From positions 1 through 5,898 of the forward strand of contig JASLIY010000025.1 in NCBI GenBank assembly GCA_030152675.1: a stretch of DNA of 5,898 bases, written 5' to 3'. Each line of letters opens with the position of its first letter. Position 1 is the first letter of the stretch. The position numbers and the translations under genes are program-made. The stretch is from Acinetobacter sp. (GTDB taxonomy: Bacteria; Pseudomonadota; Gammaproteobacteria; Pseudomonadales; Moraxellaceae). Below are positions 1 through 5,898 of the stretch, piece by piece. A model generated the notes under the pieces. It searched no databases and was not told the origin of the DNA. It worked only from the letters and a program-made list of their open reading frames with translations.

Positions 1-42
1 TAGTATGTGCCATCTTATTTGTTCTACGTCATTTATAAAGTT

Positions 43-477
43 ATGTTTAGTCTGCATCCACAACTTGCTCAAGATACGTTTTTTATCGGTGATTTTCCGC
101 TTTCCACGTGTCGCTTAATGAATGATATGCAGTTCCCGTGGTTGATTTTAATTCCACGTGTACCCGGTATCACTGAACTCTACGAATTAAGCCAATCCGA
201 TCAAGAACAGTTTTTACGTGAATCAAGCTGGTTATCAAGTCAGTTGTCACGCGTATTCCGTGCAGACAAAATGAATGTCGCAGCATTAGGAAATATGGTG
301 CCGCAACTGCATTTTCACCACGTGGTTCGTTACCAAAATGATGTGGCTTGGCCTCAACCGGTATGGGGCACCACGGCAGTACCGTATAGCAACGATGTTT
401 TAGCACATATGCGTCAAACACTAATGCTTGCACTTCGAGGTCAAGGTGATATGCCATTTGATTGGCGTATGGACTAA
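43..477 (+). CDS. HIT-superfamily protein (nucleotide hydrolase/transferase-like)
   Basis: Small cytosolic protein of 144 residues. HIT proteins hydrolyse or transfer nucleotidyl groups on substrates such as AMP-lysine, adenosine phosphoramidate or dinucleoside polyphosphates; the substrate here cannot be told. The signature lies near residues 84-94: Asn84, then Gln88-Leu-His90-Phe-His92-His93. The first His of the usual HxHxH triad is Gln, while His90, at the nucleophile position, and His92 are kept. The stretch FPWLILIPRVPG (31-42) fits the N-terminal beta strands of the fold. There is no signal peptide or membrane segment. I chose the ATG at 43 because the protein then begins like its relatives (MFSLHPQL); an in-frame GTG at 7, after a stop at 1-3, would add 12 residues with no family resemblance and no clear ribosome binding site. 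A cyclase gene follows after 56 bases on the same strand with no terminator between, so the two may be co-transcribed. The fold is fairly certain, the reaction is not. Confidence 0.85.
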   Translation: MFSLHPQLAQDTFFIGDFPLSTCRLMNDMQFPWLILIPRVPGITELYELSQSDQEQFLRESSWLSSQLSRVFRADKMNVAALGNMVPQLHFHHVVRYQNDVAWPQPVWGTTAVPYSNDVLAHMRQTLMLALRGQGDMPFDWRMD

Positions 478-518
478 GCTTCGACAATTGACGATGCATT
501 GAAGATGCTACCAAGAGC

Positions 519-522
519 GGAG
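519..522 (+). promoter_or_regulatory. ribosome binding site for the GTG start of the cyclase gene
   Basis: GGAG lies 11 bases before the GTG at 534, slightly farther than optimal. It supports that start over the in-frame ATG at 549, which has no purine-rich Shine-Dalgarno at usable distance. A GTG start with wide spacing suggests modest translation (inference). Confidence 0.55.
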
Positions 523-533
523 AATAATAATTA

Positions 534-1988
534 GTGCCACTTGATCGGATGCTGAATAAAGGCCCTAAGCAATTTGAAATATACCAGCGTAATATGGCAT
601 ATTTAATACTCGCTTTGCTTACGGTCATTTATTATGTGAGTACGCCGTCTGCACATAATCAGATTTATATTCCCTTTTTTTTGGCTGCAATTTTAATCTT
701 TAGTCCACGTTTATCGCGTTGGATTCAATATAAATACGACGAACATCTTCGCAAAAATATCTTCTTTATCCTCGATGCAATTGCAGTCGCAACCGTGTTG
801 GCTGCAGTTCATTTGAGTTTGGTGTTAACCTTTACACTTTTGTTTGGTTTAATTTATACCGCGATCAGCAATAAAATCTCAGTCATGACCGTATCGTTGT
901 CATGCTTACTGTCGATTATTGTGTTTTACCTCAATATTATTTTTGTGTTTGGCTTTGATGAATATTTTGATCAAACCAGTATTGAGCTGACCGTCCTGTC
1001 TTTTGTGTGCTTGATTTTATTTATTGGTGTCTGTGGTTTTTATCATCAACGTCGGGTTAAACAACTCGAAGATCAAAAGAATAATTATTTTGTTGAGATG
1101 AATCGTTATATTGAGCTGTCCAATCAACTCAGTCGTTATGCGCCGCTACAGTTATGGCAGGCGATTATGCGTGGTGAGACCGAAGCCAAGCTGGAATATA
1201 AGCGTAAAAAAATCACCGTCTTCTTTTCAGATATCCAAGGCTTCACCGAGATTTCTGAAAATCTCATTCCCGATGATTTGGCTTTCTTACTCAATGACTA
1301 TCTGAGTCATATGACTGAAATCGCCAAACAGTATGGCGCCACCATTGATAAGTTTATGGGCGATGCGATCCTGATCTTCTTTGGAGATCCAGACTCGCAA
1401 GGCGTTGAGCAAGATGCCAAGAACTGTGTCGATATGGGATTTGCCATGCGTGAGCAGATGAAGTTCTTGCGCGAGCGCTGGCTGAAAATGGGCTATCCTG
1501 CATTGCATGTGCGCATGGGGATCAGTACGGGTTACTGTCACGTAGGCAATTACGGTGCCGTGCATCGCATGGCCTATACCATCGTCGGTCGTGATGCCAA
1601 CTTAGCAGCACGCTTGCAAAACAAAGCCGATATCGATGAGATTTTGATTTCAGATGAAACCTATCGCCTGATTAAAAATAACTATCTGTGTGCTCCTAAG
1701 CAGCCGATCGTGCTCAAGGGAATTCAGGGCTTGGTCAACACTTGGCAAGTCATGGAAAAATATTCAGCTCAGGATCATGAAAATCAGCAATGGTTTGACT
1801 ATGAATATAAAGGCTTCCATTTATTGCTCAATCTTGAAGAAGTTCAGAACTTTGAATACAGCGAATTGGTCGAAGTATTAGAAAAAATGATTGCCCGAAT
1901 TCAGCTACAGCAAAAACTGACCAATCCATCTGGGATTGCGAAGCTGCGCTTAGAAGATGAAATAACGCCAGATGACAAGGCCACATAA
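534..1988 (+). CDS. cyaB: membrane-bound class III adenylate cyclase, CyaB-like (MASE2-type sensor + cyclase domain)
   Basis: Predicted to make cAMP from ATP at the inner membrane; 484 residues. The N-terminus has about six hydrophobic helices (roughly 21-37, 44-58, 76-93, 95-111, 117-141, 150-170), arranged like the MASE2 sensor of Pseudomonas aeruginosa CyaB. A charged, probably helical linker (171-225) leads to the catalytic domain (about 226-405). The metal-binding aspartates are Asp233 (FFSDIQGFT) and Asp277 (DKFMGDAI). Lys273 and Thr349 (AYTIVG) occupy the purine-selecting positions and favour ATP over GTP. Asn356 and Arg360 (ANLAARL) are the transition-state residues. All are present, so the enzyme should be active as a homodimer. 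About 75 residues after the domain (410-484) match nothing I recognise. The start is the GTG at 534, preceded by GGAG. The gene follows the HIT gene and converges on the isc operon. The symbol is given by similarity to P. aeruginosa CyaB; the signal sensed is unknown. Confidence 0.87.
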   Translation: MPLDRMLNKGPKQFEIYQRNMAYLILALLTVIYYVSTPSAHNQIYIPFFLAAILIFSPRLSRWIQYKYDEHLRKNIFFILDAIAVATVLAAVHLSLVLTFTLLFGLIYTAISNKISVMTVSLSCLLSIIVFYLNIIFVFGFDEYFDQTSIELTVLSFVCLILFIGVCGFYHQRRVKQLEDQKNNYFVEMNRYIELSNQLSRYAPLQLWQAIMRGETEAKLEYKRKKITVFFSDIQGFTEISENLIPDDLAFLLNDYLSHMTEIAKQYGATIDKFMGDAILIFFGDPDSQGVEQDAKNCVDMGFAMREQMKFLRERWLKMGYPALHVRMGISTGYCHVGNYGAVHRMAYTIVGRDANLAARLQNKADIDEILISDETYRLIKNNYLCAPKQPIVLKGIQGLVNTWQVMEKYSAQDHENQQWFDYEYKGFHLLLNLEEVQNFEYSELVEVLEKMIARIQLQQKLTNPSGIAKLRLEDEITPDDKAT

Positions 1989-2145
1989 TTCATACGGCCA
2001 GTGATATAGCATGCAGATGCTGCAGGGTCAGGTTGACCAACTTGAATAAATCTTGAAAAACCGAAACTCAATCCTCAACGCCAGTCGATAAACAAGATCT
2101 ACCTCTGGAACTTTACACGCTGAGCACTTTACAAAGCAAACAGTC
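1989..2145. other. non-coding part of the convergent intergenic region
   Basis: This is the stretch between the cyclase stop and the terminator of the isc operon. I see no supported gene on either strand. Two tiny inverted repeats lie close to the cyclase stop: a 5-bp stem at 2008-2021 and a 5-bp stem with a 3-base loop at 2026-2038 (GGTCA/TGACC). Neither is followed by a T-tract, so neither is a convincing terminator for the cyclase. The cyclase transcript probably ends at or beyond the hairpins at 2153-2217. Confidence 0.5.
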
Positions 2146-2173
2146 AAAAAAATAAGGTCTATTGCAGACCTTA
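2146..2173 (-). terminator. intrinsic terminator of the isc operon (after fdx)
   Basis: A perfect 8-bp stem (TAAGGTCT at 2153-2160 with AGACCTTA at 2166-2173) encloses a 5-base loop. Read on the minus strand it is followed at once by seven T residues (2152-2146), the classic Rho-independent layout. In the plus direction only a short CTTTTAT follows, so it could stop the cyclase transcript weakly as well. It lies about 80 bases beyond the fdx stop codon. Confidence 0.82.
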
Positions 2174-2182
2174 CTTTTATCA

Positions 2183-2217
2183 CAACGCTTGTCTAGGTAT
2201 AGGTTAGACAAGCGTTG
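2183..2217. repeat. 13-bp perfect inverted repeat (hairpin) between fdx and its terminator
   Basis: CAACGCTTGTCTA (2183-2195) is exactly complementary to TAGACAAGCGTTG (2205-2217), with a 9-base loop. The stem is longer than that of the neighbouring terminator, but it has no T-tract on either strand. On the minus strand it would sit in the 3' untranslated region of the isc mRNA, about 35 bases after the fdx stop. It could act as a 3' stability hairpin, help termination in tandem with the next hairpin, or be a member of a dispersed palindromic repeat family. The inverted repeat is certain, its role is not. Confidence 0.75.
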
Positions 2218-2251
2218 CTCGCCTTACAAGCGCATTTGGTTGAGCTGTGCT

Positions 2252-2590
2252 TTAGTGATTCTCTGAAGCATGATTGAGGCTGTATTTTGGAATTTCGATC
2301 TCAAGATCTTCATCGACGATTTTAACTTGGCAAGACAGACGTGAGTCTGCTTCTAAACCCCAAGCGCGATCGAGTAAATCGGCTTCAACATCATCCATCT
2401 CATCTAAGCTATCAAAGCCACGACGTACCACAACATGGCAAGTGGTGCATGCACGAGACATATCACAGGCATGCTCAATTTTGATGTTGTGATCTAATAG
2501 GCTTTGACACAGATTGGCATTCTGTTCAACTTCAAACTCAGCACCTTCAGGGCAGTATTGCGCATGGGGGAGTACTTTAATACGTGGCAT
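2252..2590 (-). CDS. fdx: ISC-type [2Fe-2S] ferredoxin
   Basis: Adrenodoxin-like ferredoxin that carries electrons during cluster assembly on IscU, for example to reduce persulfide sulfur. It has 112 residues, against about 111 for E. coli Fdx. The four cluster ligands are Cys42, Cys48, Cys51 (CDMSRACTTC) and Cys87 (RLSCQV), the C-x5-C-x2-C...C pattern at the same positions as in E. coli. The region after the third Cys is acidic (DSLDEMDDVEADLLD, 60-74), the usual docking surface for redox partners. It is the last gene of the isc operon here, starting 16 bases after the hscA stop, so translation is probably coupled; only a short AGG (2599-2601) precedes the ATG. No iscX follows; instead two hairpins and a terminator lie downstream. 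Function is secure from motif and context. Confidence 0.97.
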   Translation of the reverse strand: MPRIKVLPHAQYCPEGAEFEVEQNANLCQSLLDHNIKIEHACDMSRACTTCHVVVRRGFDSLDEMDDVEADLLDRAWGLEADSRLSCQVKIVDEDLEIEIPKYSLNHASENH

Positions 2591-2606
2591 AGTCTTTACC
2601 TATCAA

Positions 2607-4466
2607 TTAGTTTGAGTTTGACCAGTCGTCAAGTTTGGTGCCTTTGAGCGCATGATCAATATGTTGATTCATACGCGCTGCTGCAAAGGCATCGCTATGG
2701 GTTTTGAGTTGCGCTACGGCTTTCTCAATGGCCTCAATATCGTTCGACGCCAATTGTGACTCAAGCTCAGTTTTGGCCTGTTGTAATGCAGCAAGTTGCG
2801 CATCACTCAGCAGGCTTGCATCAACTTTGAGTGCCTGAAGCAAAGCTTCGAGTTCACGTTCAGCCTCAACTTTGGTTTCACTCAAGTGACGTAAATGTTT
2901 GTCTTCTTCAGCAAATTCAAAACCTTCAAGCAGTAAACGCTCCATATCAGTATCGGACAAGCCATAAGCCGGTTTGATATCGATTTGTGCATGTACGCCA
3001 GAGGTGGTTTCTCGTGCGCTTACCACCAGTAAACCATCGGCATCGACTTGGAAGGTCACTTCAATACGCGCTTGACCGGCAACCATCGGCGGAATACCAC
3101 TGAGAACAAAGCGACCCAAGCTACGGCAGTGTTCGACTAGGTCGCGTTCACCTTGTACGATATGGATCAACATGGCACTTTGTCCATCTTGATAGGTGGT
3201 AAATTCTTGACGGCGTGCCACCGGGATTGCGGTATTACGTGAAATAATACGCTCCACCAAACCGCCCATGGTTTCAAGGCCAAGTGATAATGGCGTGACA
3301 TCCAACAGCAAAGCACCATCGGTTTGATTGCCGATCAGTTGATTGGCGGTGATTGAGGCGCCAATGGCAACCACTTCATCTGGGTTGATGGTACATAGCG
3401 GTTCTTGATTGAACACTTCACGCACCACATTTTGCACTGCATAAGAGCGGGTTGAACCGCCGACCAAGACTACATTTTGAATATCGTCTAGGCTGAGTCT
3501 GGCATCACGTAACACACGTTTGCAGACACTGATGGTTTTATCGAGTGCCACTTTAATCACGCTTTCAAAGGTCGCGCGATCTAAGTGTAAGCTTTGACCG
3601 AGAAGGTTTAATTCAACGGATTCAGTTTGTGATAGGGCTTCTTTGGCTTGACGCAGCGCAATGACGAATTGTGCATAGTTCTGATCATCGAGCTCATCAA
3701 TGGCCAGTTGTTTTTTTGCCCATTTCACCAGTAGACGATCGAGGTCATCACCCCCCAGTGCGGTATGGCCGCCTGTGGCAAGGACTTCAAACACCCCTTG
3801 TGAGAAACGTAGGATTGAGACATCAAAAGTACCACCGCCCAAGTCATAGATCACATAGTTATGATCATGTGCCAGGCGAGTATCTTGATCTAAGCCATAA
3901 GCCACGGCCGCAGCAGTGGGCTCATTCAATAGACGCAGCACATTTAAACCAGCCAATTCAGCCGCATCACGGGTCGCTTGGCGTTGAGCTTCATCAAAGT
4001 AAGCAGGAACCGTGATGACTGCACCTTGGATGGGTTGTTGAATGCTCGATTCGGCGCGGACTTTGAGTTGCTTTAAGATTTCTGCTGAAATCTCAACCGG
4101 TGTTTTACGACCTTGTGCAGTTTCAAAGGCTGGCATTTGCTGATCATCACCTAGTAGTACGTAGGGATGTTGAAACTTAATATCTGCTTTGGAGCGACCC
4201 ATAAAACGTTTGATCGAGACGATCGTGTTTTGCGGATCGCTGGTCAAATAGGCTTTGGCCGCATCACCATAGGTCGCAGCATCTTTGGCATAGTGAACGA
4301 TTGAAGGAAGTAACACGCGACCTTGTTCATCATTCAAAACTTTGGCTTGACCAGAAAGCACCGTAGCCACCAAAGAGTGGGTTGTACCCAAATCAATACC
4401 GATGGCAATACGGTGTTCGTGTGGCGCACTTGATTGACCAGGTTCTGCAATTTGCAAGAGTGCCAT
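2607..4466 (-). CDS. hscA: Fe-S assembly Hsp70 chaperone HscA
   Basis: Specialised Hsp70 that binds the LPPVK motif of IscU and uses ATP, stimulated by HscB, to promote cluster transfer to acceptor proteins; cytosolic. It has 619 residues, against 616 in E. coli, and shares the MALLQI.EPG start. Nucleotide-binding domain at about 20-383: IDLGTTHSL (24-32), Lys86 (SIKRFMG), [17 protein letters not shown] (153-169), Glu182 (NEPTAAA), YDLGGGTFD (207-215) with Thr213, and VLVGGSTR (333-340). The interdomain linker is [13 protein letters not shown] (386-398), followed by the substrate-binding beta domain (about 400-505) and the helical lid (about 506-619). Phosphate loop 1 reads GTTHS where most Hsp70s have GTTNS. 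The ATG is preceded by AAGGA (4476-4480) at 9 bases. hscB lies 75 bases upstream, a longer gap than in many isc operons, and fdx follows after 16 bases. Confidence 0.98.
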   Translation of the reverse strand: MALLQIAEPGQSSAPHEHRIAIGIDLGTTHSLVATVLSGQAKVLNDEQGRVLLPSIVHYAKDAATYGDAAKAYLTSDPQNTIVSIKRFMGRSKADIKFQHPYVLLGDDQQMPAFETAQGRKTPVEISAEILKQLKVRAESSIQQPIQGAVITVPAYFDEAQRQATRDAAELAGLNVLRLLNEPTAAAVAYGLDQDTRLAHDHNYVIYDLGGGTFDVSILRFSQGVFEVLATGGHTALGGDDLDRLLVKWAKKQLAIDELDDQNYAQFVIALRQAKEALSQTESVELNLLGQSLHLDRATFESVIKVALDKTISVCKRVLRDARLSLDDIQNVVLVGGSTRSYAVQNVVREVFNQEPLCTINPDEVVAIGASITANQLIGNQTDGALLLDVTPLSLGLETMGGLVERIISRNTAIPVARRQEFTTYQDGQSAMLIHIVQGERDLVEHCRSLGRFVLSGIPPMVAGQARIEVTFQVDADGLLVVSARETTSGVHAQIDIKPAYGLSDTDMERLLLEGFEFAEEDKHLRHLSETKVEAERELEALLQALKVDASLLSDAQLAALQQAKTELESQLASNDIEAIEKAVAQLKTHSDAFAAARMNQHIDHALKGTKLDDWSNSN

Positions 4467-4475
4467 ACTGTTACA

Positions 4476-4480
4476 TCCTT
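4476..4480 (-). promoter_or_regulatory. ribosome binding site of hscA
   Basis: On the minus strand this reads AAGGA, 9 bases before the hscA ATG. It is clearly stronger than the site before hscB, so HscA need not depend on coupling to HscB translation. It fixes the start that gives the family-typical MALLQ N-terminus. Confidence 0.7.
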
Positions 4481-4485
4481 CACTG

Positions 4486-4503
4486 AACTCAAATGACTGA
4501 GTT
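4486..4503 (-). other. small hairpin in the hscB-hscA gap
   Basis: AACTCA (4486-4491) pairs with TGAGTT (4498-4503) around a 6-base loop. In the minus-strand mRNA it lies just upstream of the hscA Shine-Dalgarno (4476-4480) without covering it. The adjacent bases form short palindromes (GTTTTAAAAC at 4501-4510, TCGAATTCGA at 4524-4533). With only six pairs it may be chance; an mRNA processing or translation-tuning role is speculative. Confidence 0.35.
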
Positions 4504-4541
4504 TTAAAACTGTATTAAAAAAATCGAATTCGAAAGCGAAC

Positions 4542-5057
4542 TTAAAAATCATCGTCCAAGCTAAAATCTTCGTCATCCAAGAGACGATCTTCAGCTTTGT
4601 CGATATCATTCATGACTTTTTGGAAGAAGCGCATTTTTCTGACAGTATCGCGCGCATCTGCCCAATCTTCATCACGATAATCAATTTTAAATTCATTGAT
4701 TAATGCATCAATCCACTGCTGAACTTCTTGTTTTAAAGAGTGCAATTGCTCAGCTTGTTGAGCTTCATCGAGCTGTTCACGAATCTCTAAGGCAGACTGC
4801 AAAAATTCAAAGTCATTAATTGATTGATCGAGGAGATGGTCTTGCTTTTTTAAGGCCAGTAAATAGCCAGCACGACTATCGACTTGAGAAAGAACTTTAT
4901 AGGCTTGGTTAATCTCACTCGACTGTATGATGGCTTGATCTTTATTTTCAGCTTTATCCGGGTGGTATTGCTGTTGCAACTTTAAAAACTCAGCTTTTAA
5001 AGCGGCTAAATCGATGTCGACTTGAGGAGGGAGGTGAAATAACTCAAAGTGATTCAT
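4542..5057 (-). CDS. hscB: Fe-S assembly J-protein co-chaperone HscB
   Basis: J-domain protein that binds IscU, delivers it to HscA and stimulates HscA ATPase. It has 171 residues, the same length as E. coli HscB. The N-terminal J-domain (1-75) holds the essential HPD motif at 32-34 (QQQYHPDKAE). The C-terminal helical IscU-binding domain follows, with FLQSALEIREQLDE (85-98): Leu86, Leu90, Glu91, Glu94 and Glu98 match the E. coli IscU-contact residues, while the Met at the next contact position is Gln87. The end is unusually acidic (LLDDEDFSLDDDF, 159-171). I chose the ATG at 5057, which gives the typical MNHFELF start; an in-frame TTG at 5087 would add ten unrelated residues and lies inside a hairpin. 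The binding site is weak (AGG 4 bases, GGA 11 bases upstream). A strong hairpin separates the gene from iscA. Confidence 0.96.
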   Translation of the reverse strand: MNHFELFHLPPQVDIDLAALKAEFLKLQQQYHPDKAENKDQAIIQSSEINQAYKVLSQVDSRAGYLLALKKQDHLLDQSINDFEFLQSALEIREQLDEAQQAEQLHSLKQEVQQWIDALINEFKIDYRDEDWADARDTVRKMRFFQKVMNDIDKAEDRLLDDEDFSLDDDF

Positions 5058-5083
5058 TGGGCCTAAGTTCCAAGGTGAATAAT

Positions 5084-5118
5084 ACAATTAAAACAGTGTA
5101 AGACACTGTTTTAATTGT
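5084..5118 (-). other. perfect 16-bp hairpin between iscA and hscB
   Basis: ACAATTAAAACAGTGT (5084-5099) is exactly complementary to ACACTGTTTTAATTGT (5103-5118), leaving a 3-base loop. It fills almost half of the 78-base iscA-hscB gap. Read on the minus strand the stem is followed by ATTATTCACC, so there is no proper U-tract after it, although the 3' arm itself is T-rich. In the isc mRNA it would stand 17 bases after the iscA stop and 26 bases before the hscB ATG. The likeliest role is a stabiliser or partial terminator that sets different amounts of iscUA and hscBA-fdx mRNA. The structure is certain, the role inferred. Confidence 0.75.
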
Positions 5119-5135
5119 TATGAGAAAAAGGTGGA

Positions 5136-5456
5136 TTATACAGTGAAAGATTCACCACAACCACATTCACCCTTTTTGTTTGGATTGTTAAATTCAAAGC
5201 CTTCGTTGAGACCATTTTTGACATAATCCATTTGCATGCCTTCTAAATAGACCATGCTCTTTGGATCAACGAAAACTTTAACACCAAACTGCTCATACAC
5301 TTGATCATGTGTATCTATACTGTCAACAAACTCAAGCACATAGGCGAGGCCTGAACAGCCTGAAGTTTTCACGCCAACGCGAATACCTTCACCCTTACCG
5401 CGATTTTTTAAGTAATTGCTGATATGAGCTGCAGCATTTTCCGTTAAATTGATCAT
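5136..5456 (-). CDS. iscA: A-type iron-sulfur carrier protein IscA
   Basis: A-type protein that binds iron or an Fe-S cluster and passes it to targets, mainly in maturation of [4Fe-4S] enzymes. It has 106 residues, against 107 in E. coli. The three conserved cysteines are Cys34 ([13 protein letters not shown]) and Cys98/Cys100 in the C-terminal ECGCGESF motif (97-104), with the family segment [12 protein letters not shown] (82-93). I chose the ATG at 5456 because GGAG (5462-5465) lies 5 bases upstream and the protein then starts MINLTENAA as in relatives; the in-frame TTG at 5477 would add seven unsupported residues. It lies 40 bases after iscU, in the order expected for an isc operon, and a strong hairpin follows before hscB. 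Confidence 0.97.
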   Translation of the reverse strand: MINLTENAAAHISNYLKNRGKGEGIRVGVKTSGCSGLAYVLEFVDSIDTHDQVYEQFGVKVFVDPKSMVYLEGMQMDYVKNGLNEGFEFNNPNKKGECGCGESFTV

Positions 5457-5496
5457 GAAAACTCCATTCAACAACAATGAATTGATTGAAACTTAA

Positions 5497-5886
5497 TTAA
5501 GCCTGAGTGGTCTTTTTGCTGCGGTAGTCTTCAACAGCAGCTTTAATTGCATCTTCAGCAAGTACTGAGCAATGCACTTTAACAGGCGGTAATGCAAGTT
5601 CAGTCGCAATATCAATATTCTTGATCGATTGTGCTTGGTCTAAAGTTTTACCTTTCAACCATTCAGTGACCAGCGAGCTTGAAGCGATGGCAGAACCACA
5701 GCCATAAGTCTTAAAGCGCGCTTCTTCAATGATGCCTTCATCGTTAACTTGAATTTGCAAACGCATCACATCGCCACATGCAGGTGCACCGACCATACCT
5801 GTACCAACGTTTTCAGCGTTTTTGTCTAAAACACCAACATTACGAGGGTTTTCGTAATGATCAATTACTTTTTCACTATAAGCCAT
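5497..5886 (-). CDS. iscU: Fe-S cluster scaffold protein IscU
   Basis: Scaffold on which IscS-derived sulfur and iron are assembled into [2Fe-2S] clusters before transfer by HscB/HscA. It has 129 residues, against 128 in E. coli. Ligand and catalytic residues are Cys37 and Asp39 (GAPACGDVM), Cys63 (TYGCGSAIASS) and His105-Cys106. LPPVK (99-103), the HscA recognition motif, directly precedes VHCS, so the scaffold and the HscA encoded downstream are matched. Asp39, whose mutation traps the cluster in characterised homologues, is intact. The ATG at 5886 has a GGAG (5894-5897) 7 bases upstream at the very edge of the window. iscS, and iscR before it, would be expected just outside; the operon promoter is therefore not visible here. 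Confidence 0.98.
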   Translation of the reverse strand: MAYSEKVIDHYENPRNVGVLDKNAENVGTGMVGAPACGDVMRLQIQVNDEGIIEEARFKTYGCGSAIASSSLVTEWLKGKTLDQAQSIKNIDIATELALPPVKVHCSVLAEDAIKAAVEDYRSKKTTQA

Positions 5887-5898
5887 GATGCTTCTCCA

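Noticed and set aside
7..42. GTG at 7 as start of the HIT protein
   Set aside because: The 12 extra residues do not resemble the family N-terminus, and no Shine-Dalgarno can be seen in the six bases before it.
170..628. Minus-strand open frame of 152 codons across the HIT gene end and cyclase start
   Set aside because: It is antisense to two recognisable genes, shows no known motif, and has no clear ribosome binding site; it is an overlap artefact.
1287..1565. Minus-strand open frame inside the cyclase catalytic domain
   Set aside because: It is antisense to the conserved metal-binding and active-site region, which explains the sequence fully.
2008..2038. Two 5-bp inverted repeats just after the cyclase stop as a terminator
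   Set aside because: The stems are short and no T-tract follows either of them.
1990..2070. Minus-strand reading of about 25 codons between two stops with a protein-like sequence
   Set aside because: It has no start codon, is closed by stops on both sides and is too short to support a gene remnant.
3671..4015. Plus-strand open frame of 114 codons inside hscA
   Set aside because: It is fully antisense to the conserved nucleotide-binding domain of hscA, and its His/Pro-rich composition is typical of a shadow frame.
4524..4533. 10-base palindrome TCGAATTCGA as an operator
   Set aside because: It is short, lies within an operon between hscB and hscA, and has no second copy in the window.
4334..4609. 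Minus-strand open frame of 91 codons bridging hscA and hscB
   Set aside because: It overlaps the start of hscA and the end of hscB in another frame, and its translation matches no family I recognise.
5058..5135. A second promoter for hscB within the iscA-hscB gap
   Set aside because: A TATTAT-like box (minus strand, after the hairpin) has no matching -35 at proper spacing, and the AT-richness comes from the hairpin arms.

Overview
The window looks like chromosomal DNA of a moderately AT-rich gammaproteobacterium, most probably Acinetobacter or another member of the Moraxellaceae. This rests on the ISC gene order and protein similarity, and on a CyaB-type membrane adenylate cyclase with a Pseudomonas-like catalytic domain. 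The genus call is an inference from protein recall; no search was run.

The right two thirds (about 2146-5898, minus strand) is most of an ISC iron-sulfur cluster operon, in transcription order iscU, iscA, hscB, hscA, fdx. IscU is the scaffold on which clusters are built. HscB (J-protein) brings IscU to HscA (Hsp70), whose ATP cycle drives cluster release. IscA is an A-type carrier or iron-binding protein, and Fdx supplies electrons. All diagnostic residues are present: IscU Cys37/Asp39/Cys63/His105/Cys106 and LPPVK, IscA Cys34/98/100, HscB HPD, the HscA nucleotide-binding residues, and Fdx Cys42/48/51/87. iscR and iscS would be expected just past the right edge. No iscX follows fdx; the operon instead runs into an intrinsic terminator.

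The left third (plus strand) carries a small HIT-superfamily protein and, 56 bases on, a class III adenylate cyclase with a six-helix, MASE2-like membrane N-terminus. They are probably co-transcribed and converge on the isc operon. The 263-base convergent gap holds two strong hairpins, one of them a good minus-strand terminator.

No new mobile element, CRISPR array, RNA gene or unknown multi-gene system is visible. The non-coding structure is the least ordinary part: a perfect 16-bp hairpin splits the isc operon between iscA and hscB, a 13-bp hairpin without a U-tract lies after fdx, and a smaller hairpin sits in the unusually long hscB-hscA gap.
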